Part shown: positions 33,545-41,990 of the stretch, in pieces
How positions within the stretch are numbered: the stretch's first letter is position 1
Layout: every line of letters starts with the position of its first letter
From: AC-32 sp963763475
GTDB taxonomy: Bacteria; Actinomycetota; Thermoleophilia; Gaiellales; Gaiellaceae
Assembly: GCA_963763475.1 (NCBI GenBank)
Contig: CAVXOR010000004.1
Coordinates: 62,001 to 126,000, forward strand
DNA length: 64,000 bases
Reading direction: 5' to 3'
Notes under the pieces: model-generated
The model's database searches: none
Seen by the model: the letters and a program-made list of their open reading frames with translations, nothing else
What the model was told of the DNA's origin: nothing
Position numbers and translations under genes: made by a program

Positions 33545-35481
33545 CAGAGCCGCAGCTCCGGTGGCAGCGGGCGCGCGTGCACGAGCACCAGCGTGGTCGT
33601 CGGTCGCGTGAGGGCGACGTAGAGCTCGCGCAGGCCCTGGCCCTCGACCGCCTCCTCTACGATCTGCGCGGGTTCGACCACGATCACGTGGTCGAACTCC
33701 ATGCCTTTGGCCTCGCGCGGCGTGAGCACGGCGATGCGCGTCTCGTCGAAGAGTGCCGTCTCACCCTCGCCGCGCAGCGAGGCGGGCGCGATCACTGCCA
33801 GCAGGCCCTCCTCGCCGGCCAGCTTGCCGGCCTCCTCGAAAGCCGCCGGGAGCGGAGGGTCGGCCTCGACCAGCCGCGGTCGCTCGGCCCCGATGCGGTA
33901 GGCGACGGGCGGCTCGACCTCGGGGGCGATCTGCTCGAGCAAGGGCAGGGCGAAATCCATGATCTCGCGGGGCACGCGGTAGGCGTGGCGCAGCTCCTCG
34001 ACCTCCGCGCCCTCGGCCCCCTCGAGGTGGGGCAGCAGCTCGTGCCAGCGGTCGTAAGGCACCGGCCCCGTCGCCTGGGCAATGTCGCCGAGCAGCGTGA
34101 AGGAGCCCCCGGCGCGGCGGGCGACCATCCGCAGCTGCATCGGCGTCAGATCCTGCGCCTCGTCGACGATCACGTGCCCGTACCGGGTCGGCGCCTCGAC
34201 GAGCACCGCCCTCGCCTCGTCGAGCAGCGGCAGGTCGGCCTCGCTCCAGCCGCTGCGCGCCCGGCGCAGGAGCTTGCGTTCATCCCCGTCGAGCAGGCCC
34301 TCCGTCGCCGGCGTCTCGGGTGAGGCGAGCAGCCGGCGCACGACCTGCTCGGGCTTGGGCGCCGGCCAGCTCCCGTCGAGGAACTTCGTCAACCGCCCGT
34401 TCTGGCGCAGCGCCCGCTCGACCTCGTCGAAATTCCGGAAGGCCTGGCCTCCGAGTCGCACGCCGTAATCCTCGTAGAAGCGCCGCAGCACGTTCATCCG
34501 GAACCGCTCGCGCGCGGCGGCGGTCAGGCCGAGCTCCACCCGAGCCTCGGCCAGCAACTGGGCGACCTCGTCCTGCTCGACCCCGACGAAACGACCCTCC
34601 AGTCGCACGACCAGCTCTTGCGGCTCGCCGGCGGAGGCAACCTCGGCCGCGCGACGGACCACCTCGCCGAGGCGCGTGTCTGCCTTCAGCCGCTGGACGT
34701 CAGGTGGATCGGCTCGCGTCAGCTCGACGCCCGGGACGAGCTCGGCCACCGCCCGTTGATCGACGCTGTCCTCGCCGAGCGTGGGGAGGACGTGCGAGAC
34801 GTACTCCATGAACGCCGGGTTCGGCCCGACGACGAGCACGCGCCTCAGCTGCTCGCGGTGCGCGTAGAGCAGGAAGGAGGCCCGGTGCAGGCCGACGGCG
34901 GTCTTTCCGGTGCCCGGCCCGCCCTGGATCACGAGCGGCGTCTGGGGCTCGCGGACGATCAGGTGGTACTGGTCGGCCTGGATGGTGGCGACGATGTCGC
35001 GCATGCGCGCGTCGCGGGCGCGCTCGAGCTCCTCGAGCAGGAAGTCGTCGACCGCCGCTGCGTCCGCCAGCGAACCGTCGAGCGCCTCGTCGCTGATCCC
35101 GGTCAGCGTGCGGCCCTTGGTGCGGAAGCGGCGGCGCAGGGTGACGCCGTGTGGCGCGACGGGCGTCGCGGTGTAGAAGGGCCGAGCGGCCGGCGCCTGC
35201 CAATTGATGACCAGCGCCCGCCGCGCGTCGTCGTGGATCCAGCGCCGCCCGACGTAGAGCGGGTCGGCCGACTCCTCGGAGTCGATCCGGCCGAAGCAGA
35301 GCCCCCGCTCGGCGTCCTCGTAGGTTCGCAGCCGCCCGGTCGCCCAGGTCTCGATCGCCTCCTGGGCGACCTCCGTCGCGCCGGCGTCAGCGGCGCGCAG
35401 CAGCGCCTCGCGCATGCGGTCCAGGCATTCGTAGGCGCTGTCCAGGTAGCGCTGCTCGGCCGGGAGATCGGGGTGAGTCAC
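33544..35481 (-). CDS. UvrD-like helicase of the HelD/HelR type
   Basis: A 645-residue superfamily 1 ATPase. An N-terminal coiled region (DLPAEQRYLDSAYECLDRMREAL) precedes Walker A GGPGTGKTA at about 187-195, YGHVIVDEAQDLTPMQ as Walker B and VALTRPTTTLVLVH as motif VI. This is the layout of HelD, an RNA-polymerase-binding factor that frees stalled polymerase and, as HelR, protects against rifamycins. No exonuclease domain is present. GTG 35481 (VTHPDLPAEQ) is preferred over TTG 35487: it matches the family start and has TAGGCT 8 nt upstream. Confidence 0.82.
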   Translation of the reverse strand: MTHPDLPAEQRYLDSAYECLDRMREALLRAADAGATEVAQEAIETWATGRLRTYEDAERGLCFGRIDSEESADPLYVGRRWIHDDARRALVINWQAPAARPFYTATPVAPHGVTLRRRFRTKGRTLTGISDEALDGSLADAAAVDDFLLEELERARDARMRDIVATIQADQYHLIVREPQTPLVIQGGPGTGKTAVGLHRASFLLYAHREQLRRVLVVGPNPAFMEYVSHVLPTLGEDSVDQRAVAELVPGVELTRADPPDVQRLKADTRLGEVVRRAAEVASAGEPQELVVRLEGRFVGVEQDEVAQLLAEARVELGLTAAARERFRMNVLRRFYEDYGVRLGGQAFRNFDEVERALRQNGRLTKFLDGSWPAPKPEQVVRRLLASPETPATEGLLDGDERKLLRRARSGWSEADLPLLDEARAVLVEAPTRYGHVIVDEAQDLTPMQLRMVARRAGGSFTLLGDIAQATGPVPYDRWHELLPHLEGAEGAEVEELRHAYRVPREIMDFALPLLEQIAPEVEPPVAYRIGAERPRLVEADPPLPAAFEEAGKLAGEEGLLAVIAPASLRGEGETALFDETRIAVLTPREAKGMEFDHVIVVEPAQIVEEAVEGQGLRELYVALTRPTTTLVLVHARPLPPELRL

Positions 35482-35531
35482 GGCCAAGCAGCCTAGCCAT
35501 GCGGCTTAGCGTTCTACATATGCGTTTTACC

Positions 35532-35537
35532 TATACT
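35532..35537 (+). promoter_or_regulatory. -10 of the PadR gene
   Basis: TATACT, 7 nt before ATG 35545, is one of the best -10 matches in the window and again implies a nearly leaderless mRNA. The 63-nt gap to the divergent helicase gene also contains AGCCATGCGGCT (35495-35506), an imperfect palindrome that could be an operator for both. Confidence 0.55.
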
Positions 35538-35544
35538 GACGAGC

Positions 35545-35937
35545 ATGCGACACCGAGGACACCCGCGCTCCCGCAGCCGCCGCCGGCTCGGATCCGGCCG
35601 CTGGCACGTGAGCGCGCGCGTCGAGCGCTTCGTCGAGCCCTCGCTGCTGCTGCTCTTGCGCGAGCGGCCGCTGCACGGCTACGAGCTGCTCGACCGCCTT
35701 CCGGAGCTCGGCGTGGAGGGCCGCGTGGACATCGGCAACCTCTACCGCCTGCTGCGCGCGCTCGAGGAAGAGGGGCTCGTCACGTCCGAGTGGAGCGACG
35801 AGCTTCCCGGTCCCGCCAAGCGCACCTACGAGCTGACAGCCGAGGGCCGGCACGTGCTCGACACGTGGGCCGAGGCGCTGGGAAGGGCGCGCGGGACGAT
35901 CGCAACGTTTCTCGACCGCTACGAAGAAGGGAGGTGA
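35545..35937 (+). CDS. PadR-family transcriptional regulator
   Basis: A 130-residue winged-helix repressor. After a basic N-terminal tail (RHRGHPRSRSRRR) comes the PadR domain: LLLLLRERPLHGYELLDRL, the recognition region GNLYRLLRALEEEGLV, the wing SEWSDELPGPAKRTYELT, and the C-terminal dimerisation helix. PadR proteins usually control their own operon and a neighbouring transporter or stress gene; here the divergent helicase operon is the obvious second target. The small gene at 35940 is cotranscribed. Confidence 0.88.
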   Translation: MRHRGHPRSRSRRRLGSGRWHVSARVERFVEPSLLLLLRERPLHGYELLDRLPELGVEGRVDIGNLYRLLRALEEEGLVTSEWSDELPGPAKRTYELTAEGRHVLDTWAEALGRARGTIATFLDRYEEGR

Positions 35938-35939
35938 AC

Positions 35940-36119
35940 ATGCACGGACATCGACATCGCCGCGGCTCCGGCCGCAGGTGGCGCCCCTTCCCGAACCGGG
36001 AAGAGTGGCTGCGCCGGCTCGAGGAGCACCAGCGTGACCTCGAGCAGGAACTGGCCGACGTCGCCGACGTGATCCGGCACCTGAAGTCGGACGCGCCGGA
36101 AGGCACGACCGCCGTCTAG
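35940..36119 (+). CDS. small basic/coiled-coil protein downstream of PadR
   Basis: A 59-residue protein, too short for routine gene calling but preceded by a textbook GGAGGTGA at 35930-35937, overlapping the end of the PadR gene. The N terminus is His/Arg-rich (MHGHRHRRGSGRRWRPF), the rest a likely coiled coil (EEWLRRLEEHQRDLEQELADV). It resembles in layout the short DUF5320-type proteins that accompany regulators in other bacteria. It might bind metal or nucleic acid through the His/Arg tail, or modulate PadR; both are guesses. Confidence 0.65.
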   Translation: MHGHRHRRGSGRRWRPFPNREEWLRRLEEHQRDLEQELADVADVIRHLKSDAPEGTTAV

Positions 36120-36130
36120 GGAAGGTCTTC

Positions 36131-36150
36131 GGCCCCGCTTCGGCGGGGCC
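36131..36150 (+). terminator. GC-rich hairpin ending the PadR unit
   Basis: GGCCCCGC (36131-36138), a TTCG tetraloop and GCGGGGCC (36143-36150) form a perfect 8-bp stem. CCCTTTT follows after 7 nt, so termination is plausible though the U-run is displaced. Confidence 0.65.
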
Positions 36151-36168
36151 AACCGTCCCTTTTGCAGT

Positions 36169-36233
36169 TGCTATCCTGGCCAGACCACATTTCACCGGCT
36201 TGGCGAAATGGGCGCGTTGCGCCCGTTTTTTTT
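36169..36233 (+). promoter_or_regulatory. promoter and terminator-like leader of the rimP-nusA operon
   Basis: TGCTATCCT (36169-36177) is an extended -10. The RNA should start about 36184 and fold CATTTCACC against GGCGAAATG (36188-36210), then a second hairpin GGGCGC-GTT-GCGCCC (36210-36224) followed by eight T residues (36226-36233): a textbook intrinsic terminator before the rimP start. The two hairpins share base 36210, so they may compete. NusA, made by this operon, stimulates hairpin termination in other bacteria, so feedback attenuation is likely. Confidence 0.7.
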
Positions 36234-36245
36234 GAGGAGACCCAG

Positions 36246-36677
36246 ATGGCGAGCGTGCACGACCGGGAACGGACACTGGAGCGGGAGATCAGCGGCAAGG
36301 TCGAGGAGGCCCTGCCGGGCGTCGAGGTGCTCGCGGTCGAGCTGACCGGGCCCGAGCGCATGACCGTGTACGTCGACCGAGCAGAGCAGCCCGTCGACAT
36401 CGCCCTTTGCGAGCGCGTCACCCGCGTGCTCTCCGACTACCTGCGCGAGTACGGAGTGGACGTCTCCTCGCCGGGGCCGGAGCGGCCGCTGCGCAAGCCG
36501 GAGCACTTCCAGCGCGCGCTCGGGCGCCAGGTGAAGCTGAAGACCGACGCCCGCAAGCTGCGCGGCGAGGTCACCCGCGCCGACGCCGACCGCGTCACCG
36601 TGGCGGCCGAAGGCGAGGAGTTCGACATCCCGTACGACCAGATCGTCCGGGGCAACCTGATCGAGGAGACGGCATGA
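36246..36677 (+). CDS. rimP: ribosome maturation factor RimP
   Basis: A 143-residue factor needed for 30S subunit maturation. The N-terminal alpha/beta domain (1-80) has VLAVELTGPERMTVYVD and LCERVTRVLSDYL; the conserved linker VDVSSPGPERPLRKPEHFQRALG leads into the C-terminal SH3-like barrel (VTVAAEGEEFDIPYDQI and RGNLI). Length is typical for actinobacteria. ATG 36246 follows GAGGAG at 36234-36239 directly after the terminator-like leader. It overlaps nusA as ATGA. Confidence 0.95.
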   Translation: MASVHDRERTLEREISGKVEEALPGVEVLAVELTGPERMTVYVDRAEQPVDIALCERVTRVLSDYLREYGVDVSSPGPERPLRKPEHFQRALGRQVKLKTDARKLRGEVTRADADRVTVAAEGEEFDIPYDQIVRGNLIEETA

Positions 36678-38161
36678 GCAGGGAGATCATCGAGCTCGTC
36701 CACGAGCTCGAGCGTGACAGAGGGATCGAAGGCGACACGCTGATCGCGGCGCTCGAGGACGCGCTGCTGGCCGCGTACAAGAAGACGCCCGGCGCGTCGC
36801 GTCACGCGGTAGTCGAGCTGAACCGTTCCGAGGGCGACTTCCGCGTCTTCTCGATCGAGCTCCCGTCGGACATCGAGGAGCGGCTGCTGGAGGAGGCGCG
36901 CGAGCGCGTGCTCACCGAGTTGGAGGCCGCCGAGGCCGAGAACGGCGAGCGCTCGCACGTGCTCGTCACCGACGAGGACCTCGACATCGACTGGTCCGAG
37001 GTGCCCGACGAGCAGGTCAAGCGGGCCGACGTCACGCCCGAGAACTTCGGCCGCATCGCCGCGCAGACCGCGAAGCAGGTGATCACGCAGCGGATCCGCG
37101 AGGCCGAGCGCCAGATCATGTACGACGAGTACGTCGACCGCGTGACCGAGGTCGTGACCGGGATCGTGCAGCAGGCCGGCGACCGCAACAACGTGCTGGT
37201 CGACCTCGGCAAGGTCGAGGCATTGCTGCCGCGCTCCGAGCAGGTCGACGGCGAGCGCTACGAACAGGGCTCGCGGATCAAGGCCGTGATCACCGAGGTC
37301 CGCAGCGGCACCAAGGGCCCGCAGGTGATCCTCAGCCGCCGCGACCCGGAGCTGATCCGGACCCTGTTCGAGCTCGAGGTGCCGGAGATCGCGGACGGGC
37401 TCGTCGAGATCCGCGCGGTCGCGCGCGAGCCGGGCTACCGCTCGAAGATCGCCGTCGAGTCGCACGCCCAGGGCGTCGACCCGGTCGGCGCGTGCGTCGG
37501 CCCTCGAGGCTCGCGCGTGCGCATGGTCGTCTCCGAACTGCGCGGCGAGAAGATCGACATCATCCCATGGAACCCGGAGCCGGCCCGCTTCGTGGCCAAG
37601 GCGCTCTCGCCGGCCCGGGTGCGCGAGGTCTACCTCGACGACGATGCCAAGGAGGCGACCGTTGTCACCCCGGACGACCAGCTCGCACTGGCGATCGGCA
37701 AGGAGGGCATGAACGCCCGCCTCGCCGCGCGCCTCACGGGCTGGAAGGTCGACATCAAGTCCGACACCGAATTCGCGACCGAGGAGGCGGAGGCCGCCTT
37801 CGCCGGCGACGGCGACGAGGGCGACACCGAGTTCACCGGCCGCTGCGGCGCCGTGCTCTCGAGCGGCAAGCGCTGTCCGAACGCGGCCCTGCCGGGATCG
37901 CGCTACTGCGGCGTGCCCGCACACCAGGAGCTCGCGCTTCGCCCCGAGGTCGAGGACGACGAGGAGCCGGTCGTCGCCGAGTCCGAGCCGGAGCTCGAGG
38001 CCGCGGCCGAGCTGGCCGAGCCGGAGGCCGAGAGCATCGGCCCCGACAGCGTCGAGGAGCCCGCCGGAGAAGAGCTCGAGCCCGCGGCGCAGGTAGAGCC
38101 AGAGCTGGAGCCCGAGCCGGAAGCGGCCGCCGAATCCGAGGAGACCGAGCCTGCTGCGTGA
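36674..38161 (+). CDS. nusA: transcription factor NusA with a Cys-rich C-terminal extension
   Basis: A 495-residue NusA. The N-terminal RNAP-binding domain (1-125), S1 domain (about 135-200; NNVLVDLGKVEALLP), and two KH domains (GACVGPRGSRVRMVVSEL, AIGKEGMNARLAARLTGW) are all present. Beyond KH2, residues 389-418 carry Cys391, Cys401, Cys412 and His417 (GRCGAVL, KRCPN, RYCGVPAH), a likely zinc knuckle not found in standard NusA, then a Glu-rich acidic tail of about 75 residues. NusA paces RNAP at pauses and terminators. It overlaps ylxR as GTGA. Confidence 0.95.
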   Translation: MSREIIELVHELERDRGIEGDTLIAALEDALLAAYKKTPGASRHAVVELNRSEGDFRVFSIELPSDIEERLLEEARERVLTELEAAEAENGERSHVLVTDEDLDIDWSEVPDEQVKRADVTPENFGRIAAQTAKQVITQRIREAERQIMYDEYVDRVTEVVTGIVQQAGDRNNVLVDLGKVEALLPRSEQVDGERYEQGSRIKAVITEVRSGTKGPQVILSRRDPELIRTLFELEVPEIADGLVEIRAVAREPGYRSKIAVESHAQGVDPVGACVGPRGSRVRMVVSELRGEKIDIIPWNPEPARFVAKALSPARVREVYLDDDAKEATVVTPDDQLALAIGKEGMNARLAARLTGWKVDIKSDTEFATEEAEAAFAGDGDEGDTEFTGRCGAVLSSGKRCPNAALPGSRYCGVPAHQELALRPEVEDDEEPVVAESEPELEAAAELAEPEAESIGPDSVEEPAGEELEPAAQVEPELEPEPEAAAESEETEPAA

Positions 38162-38394
38162 GCGGGCCGGTCAGGACGTGCGCGGGCTGCGGCCGCAAGG
38201 CTCAGCAGGCCGAGCTGCTGCGCTTCGTCGCTCTCGACGGCGCGCTGACGCACTCGCCTCGAGGTCCCGGACGCGGGGTCTACACGTGCCGGCGCCTGGC
38301 CTGCTTCGAGCGGGCGCGGGAACGGCACGCCTTCAATCGCACCCTGCGAGCTACCGTCCGGGTCGATCCGGAGCTTGCACGGCTTTACACTTGA
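38158..38394 (+). CDS. ylxR: YlxR (DUF448) RNA-binding protein
   Basis: A 78-residue protein of the YlxR/RnpM family. RTCAGCGRKAQQAELLRFV and GPGRGVYTCRRLACFERA are the two signature blocks, followed by HAFNRTLR. Family members bind RNA, and B. subtilis YlxR/RnpM binds RNase P RNA and modulates its activity. GTG 38158 overlaps the nusA stop by 4 nt, and infB begins 6 nt after its stop, the conserved nusA-ylxR-infB order. Confidence 0.92.
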   Translation: MSGPVRTCAGCGRKAQQAELLRFVALDGALTHSPRGPGRGVYTCRRLACFERARERHAFNRTLRATVRVDPELARLYT

Positions 38395-38400
38395 GCGCGA

Positions 38401-40380
38401 ATGGCTGACCGACCGAACAGGCCCAACCGCCCGATCCGGCCCCGCCAGGGGGCTCCGGCGGGCCGCCGCAAGCGCCGTGTCGTGATCGACACCGGGGCGG
38501 CGCGCCCGCGTCAGGACGGCCGGCAGCGCCGCGACCAGCAGGAGCAGAAGCCGAAGGAGAAGACACCGGTCGCCCCGCAGACGGGGCCGGTGACCGTCGA
38601 GTCCGGCGTCACCGTCAAGGATCTCTCGCAGGCGCTCGGCGTGCCGGTGCCGAAGCTGATCACGATCCTCATGGCCCTCGGCGCGCCGAAGACCGTCACC
38701 CAGTCGCTCGCCGACGAGGAGGTCCAGCTGATCGGGACCGAGGTCGGGCGCGAGGTCAACATCAAGCACGCCGCCGAGGAAGAGCTCGAGCCGGAGGTCT
38801 ACGAGGACGACGAGGCCGACCTCTCGGCCAGGCCGCCCGTGGTCACGATCATGGGCCACGTCGACCACGGCAAGACGACGCTGCTCGACGCGATCCGCAA
38901 GACGGCCGTCGTCGAGACCGAGGCCGGGGGGATCACGCAGCACATCGGCGCCTACCAGGTCGTCCACGGCGAGCGGAAGATCACCTTCCTCGACACGCCG
39001 GGTCACGAGGCCTTCACGGCGATGCGCGCCCGAGGCGCCAAGGTGACCGACATCGCGGTGCTGGTCGTGGCCGCCGACGACGGGGTGATGCCGCAGACGC
39101 GCGAGTCGATCTCGCACGCGCGCGCGGCCGAGGTGCCGATCGTCGTCGCGGTGAACAAGGTCGATCTGCCGGACGCGAACGTCGACCGCGTGCGCACCGA
39201 GCTCGCGGCCGAGGAGCTGCAGCCCGAGGAGTGGGGCGGCTCCACGCAGTTCGCGCTCGTCTCCGCCAAGCAAGGCGAGGGTCTCGACGACCTGCTCGAG
39301 AAGGTGCTGCTCGTCGCCGACGCCGAGCTCGAGCTGACCGCCAACGCCAAGGCCGAGGCGTCCGGCCCGATCGTCGAGTCGCGCCTCGATGTCGGTCGCG
39401 GCCCGGTCGCGACACTGCTAGTCCACCGGGGCACCCTGCGCGTGGGCGACGCGATCGTCGCCGGCGACGCCTGGGGCAAGGTGCGGGCGCTCTACAACTT
39501 CCGTGGCGAGAAGGTCAAGGAGGCGACTCCGGGTGACCCGATCGAGATCCTCGGCTTCGACCATCCGCCGCCCGCCGGCGAGTACGCCAAGGTGGTCGAG
39601 AACGAGCGCGCTGCGCGCGGCTTCGCGCAGACCCGCGGCGAGCGGCTGCGCCGCGAGCAGTTCGCGACACAGCGCTCGTCGGGCGTGACGCTCGAGACGC
39701 TCTTCGACGCGCTGCAGGAAGGCGCCGTTCAGGACCTGAACCTCGTGCTGAAGGGCGACGTCGTCGGCTCGGTCGAGGCCGCGATCTCGGAGCTCTCGAA
39801 GATCCAGCATCCCGAGGTGCGCGTGACCGTGATCCACCAGGGCGTGGGCGGGATCACCGAGAACGACATCATGCTCGCCTCCGCCTCGAACGCGATGGTC
39901 GTCGGCTTCAACGTGCGCCCGAACGCCGAGGCGCGGCAGCTGGCCGACCGCGAAGGCGTGGAGATCCGCACCTACCGCGTCATCTACCAGCTCACGGACG
40001 ACATCGAGCAGGCACTCGTCGGGATGCTGAAGCCCATCCGCACCGAGGAGACGATCGGTGAGGTCGAGGTGCGCCAGCTCTTCCGCGTTTCCCGCCTCGG
40101 CACGATCGCCGGCTCGTACGTGACGAGCGGCACGGTGCGGCGAAATTCGAGCGTCCGCATCCTGCGCGACGGCACCGTCATCTACGAGACGCGCATCGCG
40201 CAGCTCCGCCGGTTCAAGGACGACGTGCGCGAGGTCGAGGAGGGCTTCGAGTGCGGCATCCTGCTCGAGGGCTTCAACGACCTCAAGGAAGGCGACGTGC
40301 TCGAGATCTACGAGACGCGTGAGGTCGAGCGCACCGACCTCGACACCCCGGCGCCGACTCCGACGCCAGCCAGCACCTAG
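38401..40380 (+). CDS. infB: translation initiation factor IF-2
   Basis: A 659-residue GTPase that brings initiator tRNA to the 30S subunit. The Arg/Pro-rich N terminus (1-60) is much shorter than in streptomycetes or mycobacteria (900+ residues). IF2N-like helix 70-125 precedes G1 GHVDHGKT (152-159), G3 DTPGHEAF, G4 NKVD and G5 SAKQGEG; domains II-IV follow (GVGGITENDI, then RVSRLGTIAGSYVT). It ends in a Pro/Thr tail. Function is certain; the short N-domain suggests reduced IF2N repeats. Confidence 0.97.
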   Translation: MADRPNRPNRPIRPRQGAPAGRRKRRVVIDTGAARPRQDGRQRRDQQEQKPKEKTPVAPQTGPVTVESGVTVKDLSQALGVPVPKLITILMALGAPKTVTQSLADEEVQLIGTEVGREVNIKHAAEEELEPEVYEDDEADLSARPPVVTIMGHVDHGKTTLLDAIRKTAVVETEAGGITQHIGAYQVVHGERKITFLDTPGHEAFTAMRARGAKVTDIAVLVVAADDGVMPQTRESISHARAAEVPIVVAVNKVDLPDANVDRVRTELAAEELQPEEWGGSTQFALVSAKQGEGLDDLLEKVLLVADAELELTANAKAEASGPIVESRLDVGRGPVATLLVHRGTLRVGDAIVAGDAWGKVRALYNFRGEKVKEATPGDPIEILGFDHPPPAGEYAKVVENERAARGFAQTRGERLRREQFATQRSSGVTLETLFDALQEGAVQDLNLVLKGDVVGSVEAAISELSKIQHPEVRVTVIHQGVGGITENDIMLASASNAMVVGFNVRPNAEARQLADREGVEIRTYRVIYQLTDDIEQALVGMLKPIRTEETIGEVEVRQLFRVSRLGTIAGSYVTSGTVRRNSSVRILRDGTVIYETRIAQLRRFKDDVREVEEGFECGILLEGFNDLKEGDVLEIYETREVERTDLDTPAPTPTPAST

Positions 40381-40391
40381 GGCTATCGCCT

Positions 40392-40694
40392 TTGGGCACC
40401 GCCGGCTGGGTCGGCATCCTCTCGGTCGAGCTGCACTTTCCCGAGAACCATTCGCTGAAGGGCAAGCGCAAGGAGCTGCTCTCGGTGAAGGCGCAGCTGC
40501 AACGCCGCTTCGGCGCCTCGGTGGCCGAGGTCGACCACCACGAGCTCTGGCAGCGGGCGCGGCTGACGCTGTCGTGCGTGGCGCGCGAGCATCGCGAGGT
40601 GGAGGAGCTGCTCGCCGGCGCCGAGCGCTACCTGGCCGGCCAGGCGTTCGAGCTGGGCCGGGTCGAGCGCGAGCTCGTCACCTTGGACGACTGA
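40392..40694 (+). CDS. ylxP: YlxP-like DUF503 protein
   Basis: A 100-residue protein of the DUF503/YlxP family, found between infB and rbfA in many Gram-positive bacteria. VGILSVELHFPENHSLKGKR is the family signature, followed by FGASVAEVDHHELWQRARL. Its role in translation is not established; relatives associate with ribosome maturation genes. TTG 40392 starts 11 nt after the infB stop. The 3' end overlaps the convergent LVIVD-repeat gene by 17 nt, and rbfA is separated from it by that gene. Confidence 0.88.
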   Translation: MGTAGWVGILSVELHFPENHSLKGKRKELLSVKAQLQRRFGASVAEVDHHELWQRARLTLSCVAREHREVEELLAGAERYLAGQAFELGRVERELVTLDD

Positions 40695-41931
40695 GCACCC
40701 AGAGCCCGGAGCTGAGGTCCGAGGCGAGCACGTAGTGCGGCATCGGGAACACGCCCCAGACGGCGGTGCACTTGCCGTCGGCGCAGAGAAGCCCGTGCCG
40801 GTCCAGCGCCGGCGGCGGGCGGAAGCGGCCGAGGAAGCGCGGCTTGCGCGGGTTCTTCAGATCGAACAGCAGCACGCCTTGCGCGTACCACGAGAAGTAG
40901 GCGTAGCGCCCGACCACCTTCGGGTCGTGCACGCTGTTCGTGAGCGGAAGCCTGCCGGTGAAGACGCCGCCGGGGATGAGCGAGGGCGGCAGCTGGATCG
41001 TCGCGAGCCGGACCGGGTGCCCTGGGTTGGCCACGTTCCAGACGACCGGTAGGCCGTCCACCGTCTCGTGCGTCTCCAGCAGGATCTTCTCGCCGGGCGC
41101 CAGCCACGACGAGTGGGCGTTCCCCTGCCCGGTCGCGGTGCGGCCGAGGTAGCGCGGCTTCGACGGGTCGGAGATGTCGAGGATCAGGGTCCCGAGCCGC
41201 CAGTACGAGAGGTAGGCGCGCGTCGCGGCCGTGTTCGTGATCACCGAGTGGACGAGGTGCCGGTGGTCTGCTCCGTTCGAGGGTGCGGTCAGCGGTGTGC
41301 ACTCGTCGAGCTCACGGCACGCGCTCCAGCCGCCGACCTCCTTCGGCTCGGCCGGGCGCGTGACGTCGTAGATGTGGAAGCCGAACGACTCGCGCGAGAC
41401 CGCGAACTCGGTTGCGGCCTCGGCGGTGTACACCCAGGCGTGGCCACGGGCCGTCGCGAGCCAGATCTCATGCGAGCCGCGTGGCGCCGTGCGCACGCGC
41501 GCGAGCTCTCGCGGGTGCCGAGGCCTCGTGACGTCGTTCACCACGAAGCCACCGAATCCCGAGCCGGTGCAGGCCTGAACGCTCGTCGCAGCCAGTACGC
41601 CGTCGAACCCGGCGGTGCGGACGCGCCGGACGATCGTCTTCTCGGTCCAGGTGTCCGGGATGCGCGCAAAGGTGGAGACGTGGCGAGGCCGTCTCGGATG
41701 TGCGAGGTCGTAGACGCGCACGCCCTGGGCGGGACAGTCCGATTGGCCCATTCGGCTCGAGAGGTAGGCGTAGTGGCGCTCACCGACGACATCCGCGCTG
41801 TAGCCGCCGCCCGGGGCGACGTGTGCGAGTACACGGAAGACGCTCGGCTTGGGCTTCGTCGCGCTCGCGTCTGTCACCGCCGCCGTCGTGACGACGCAGA
41901 ACCAGGTCGCGAGGAGGATGCGCAAGGCCAC
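40678..41931 (-). CDS. secreted LVIVD-repeat beta-propeller protein
   Basis: A 417-residue exported protein: an N-terminal signal (about 1-22, MALRILLATWFCVVTTAAVTD) and then repeated blades such as RVYDLAHPRRPRHVSTF, VVNDVTRPRHPRELA, IYDVTRPAEPKEVGG, ILDISDPSKPRYLG and LFDLKNPRKPRFLG. The D-x-x-P/R-x-P pattern is that of LVIVD/choice-of-anchor propellers. Its ligand is unknown. It is inserted on the opposite strand between ylxP and rbfA, which are neighbours in most genomes, so it is a lineage-specific insertion. Confidence 0.85.
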   Translation of the reverse strand: MALRILLATWFCVVTTAAVTDASATKPKPSVFRVLAHVAPGGGYSADVVGERHYAYLSSRMGQSDCPAQGVRVYDLAHPRRPRHVSTFARIPDTWTEKTIVRRVRTAGFDGVLAATSVQACTGSGFGGFVVNDVTRPRHPRELARVRTAPRGSHEIWLATARGHAWVYTAEAATEFAVSRESFGFHIYDVTRPAEPKEVGGWSACRELDECTPLTAPSNGADHRHLVHSVITNTAATRAYLSYWRLGTLILDISDPSKPRYLGRTATGQGNAHSSWLAPGEKILLETHETVDGLPVVWNVANPGHPVRLATIQLPPSLIPGGVFTGRLPLTNSVHDPKVVGRYAYFSWYAQGVLLFDLKNPRKPRFLGRFRPPPALDRHGLLCADGKCTAVWGVFPMPHYVLASDLSSGLWVLSRPR

Positions 41932-41990
41932 TGCGTACTACGACGCCGAGACCACGTCCCGAGTTGGCCCAAGCCGCTTGAATACCTCGA

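Noticed and set aside
38375..38391. TTGCAC and TACACT before infB as a promoter
   Set aside because: Only 5 nt separate them and the -10 is 9 nt from the ATG. infB is well explained as part of the nusA-ylxR transcript.
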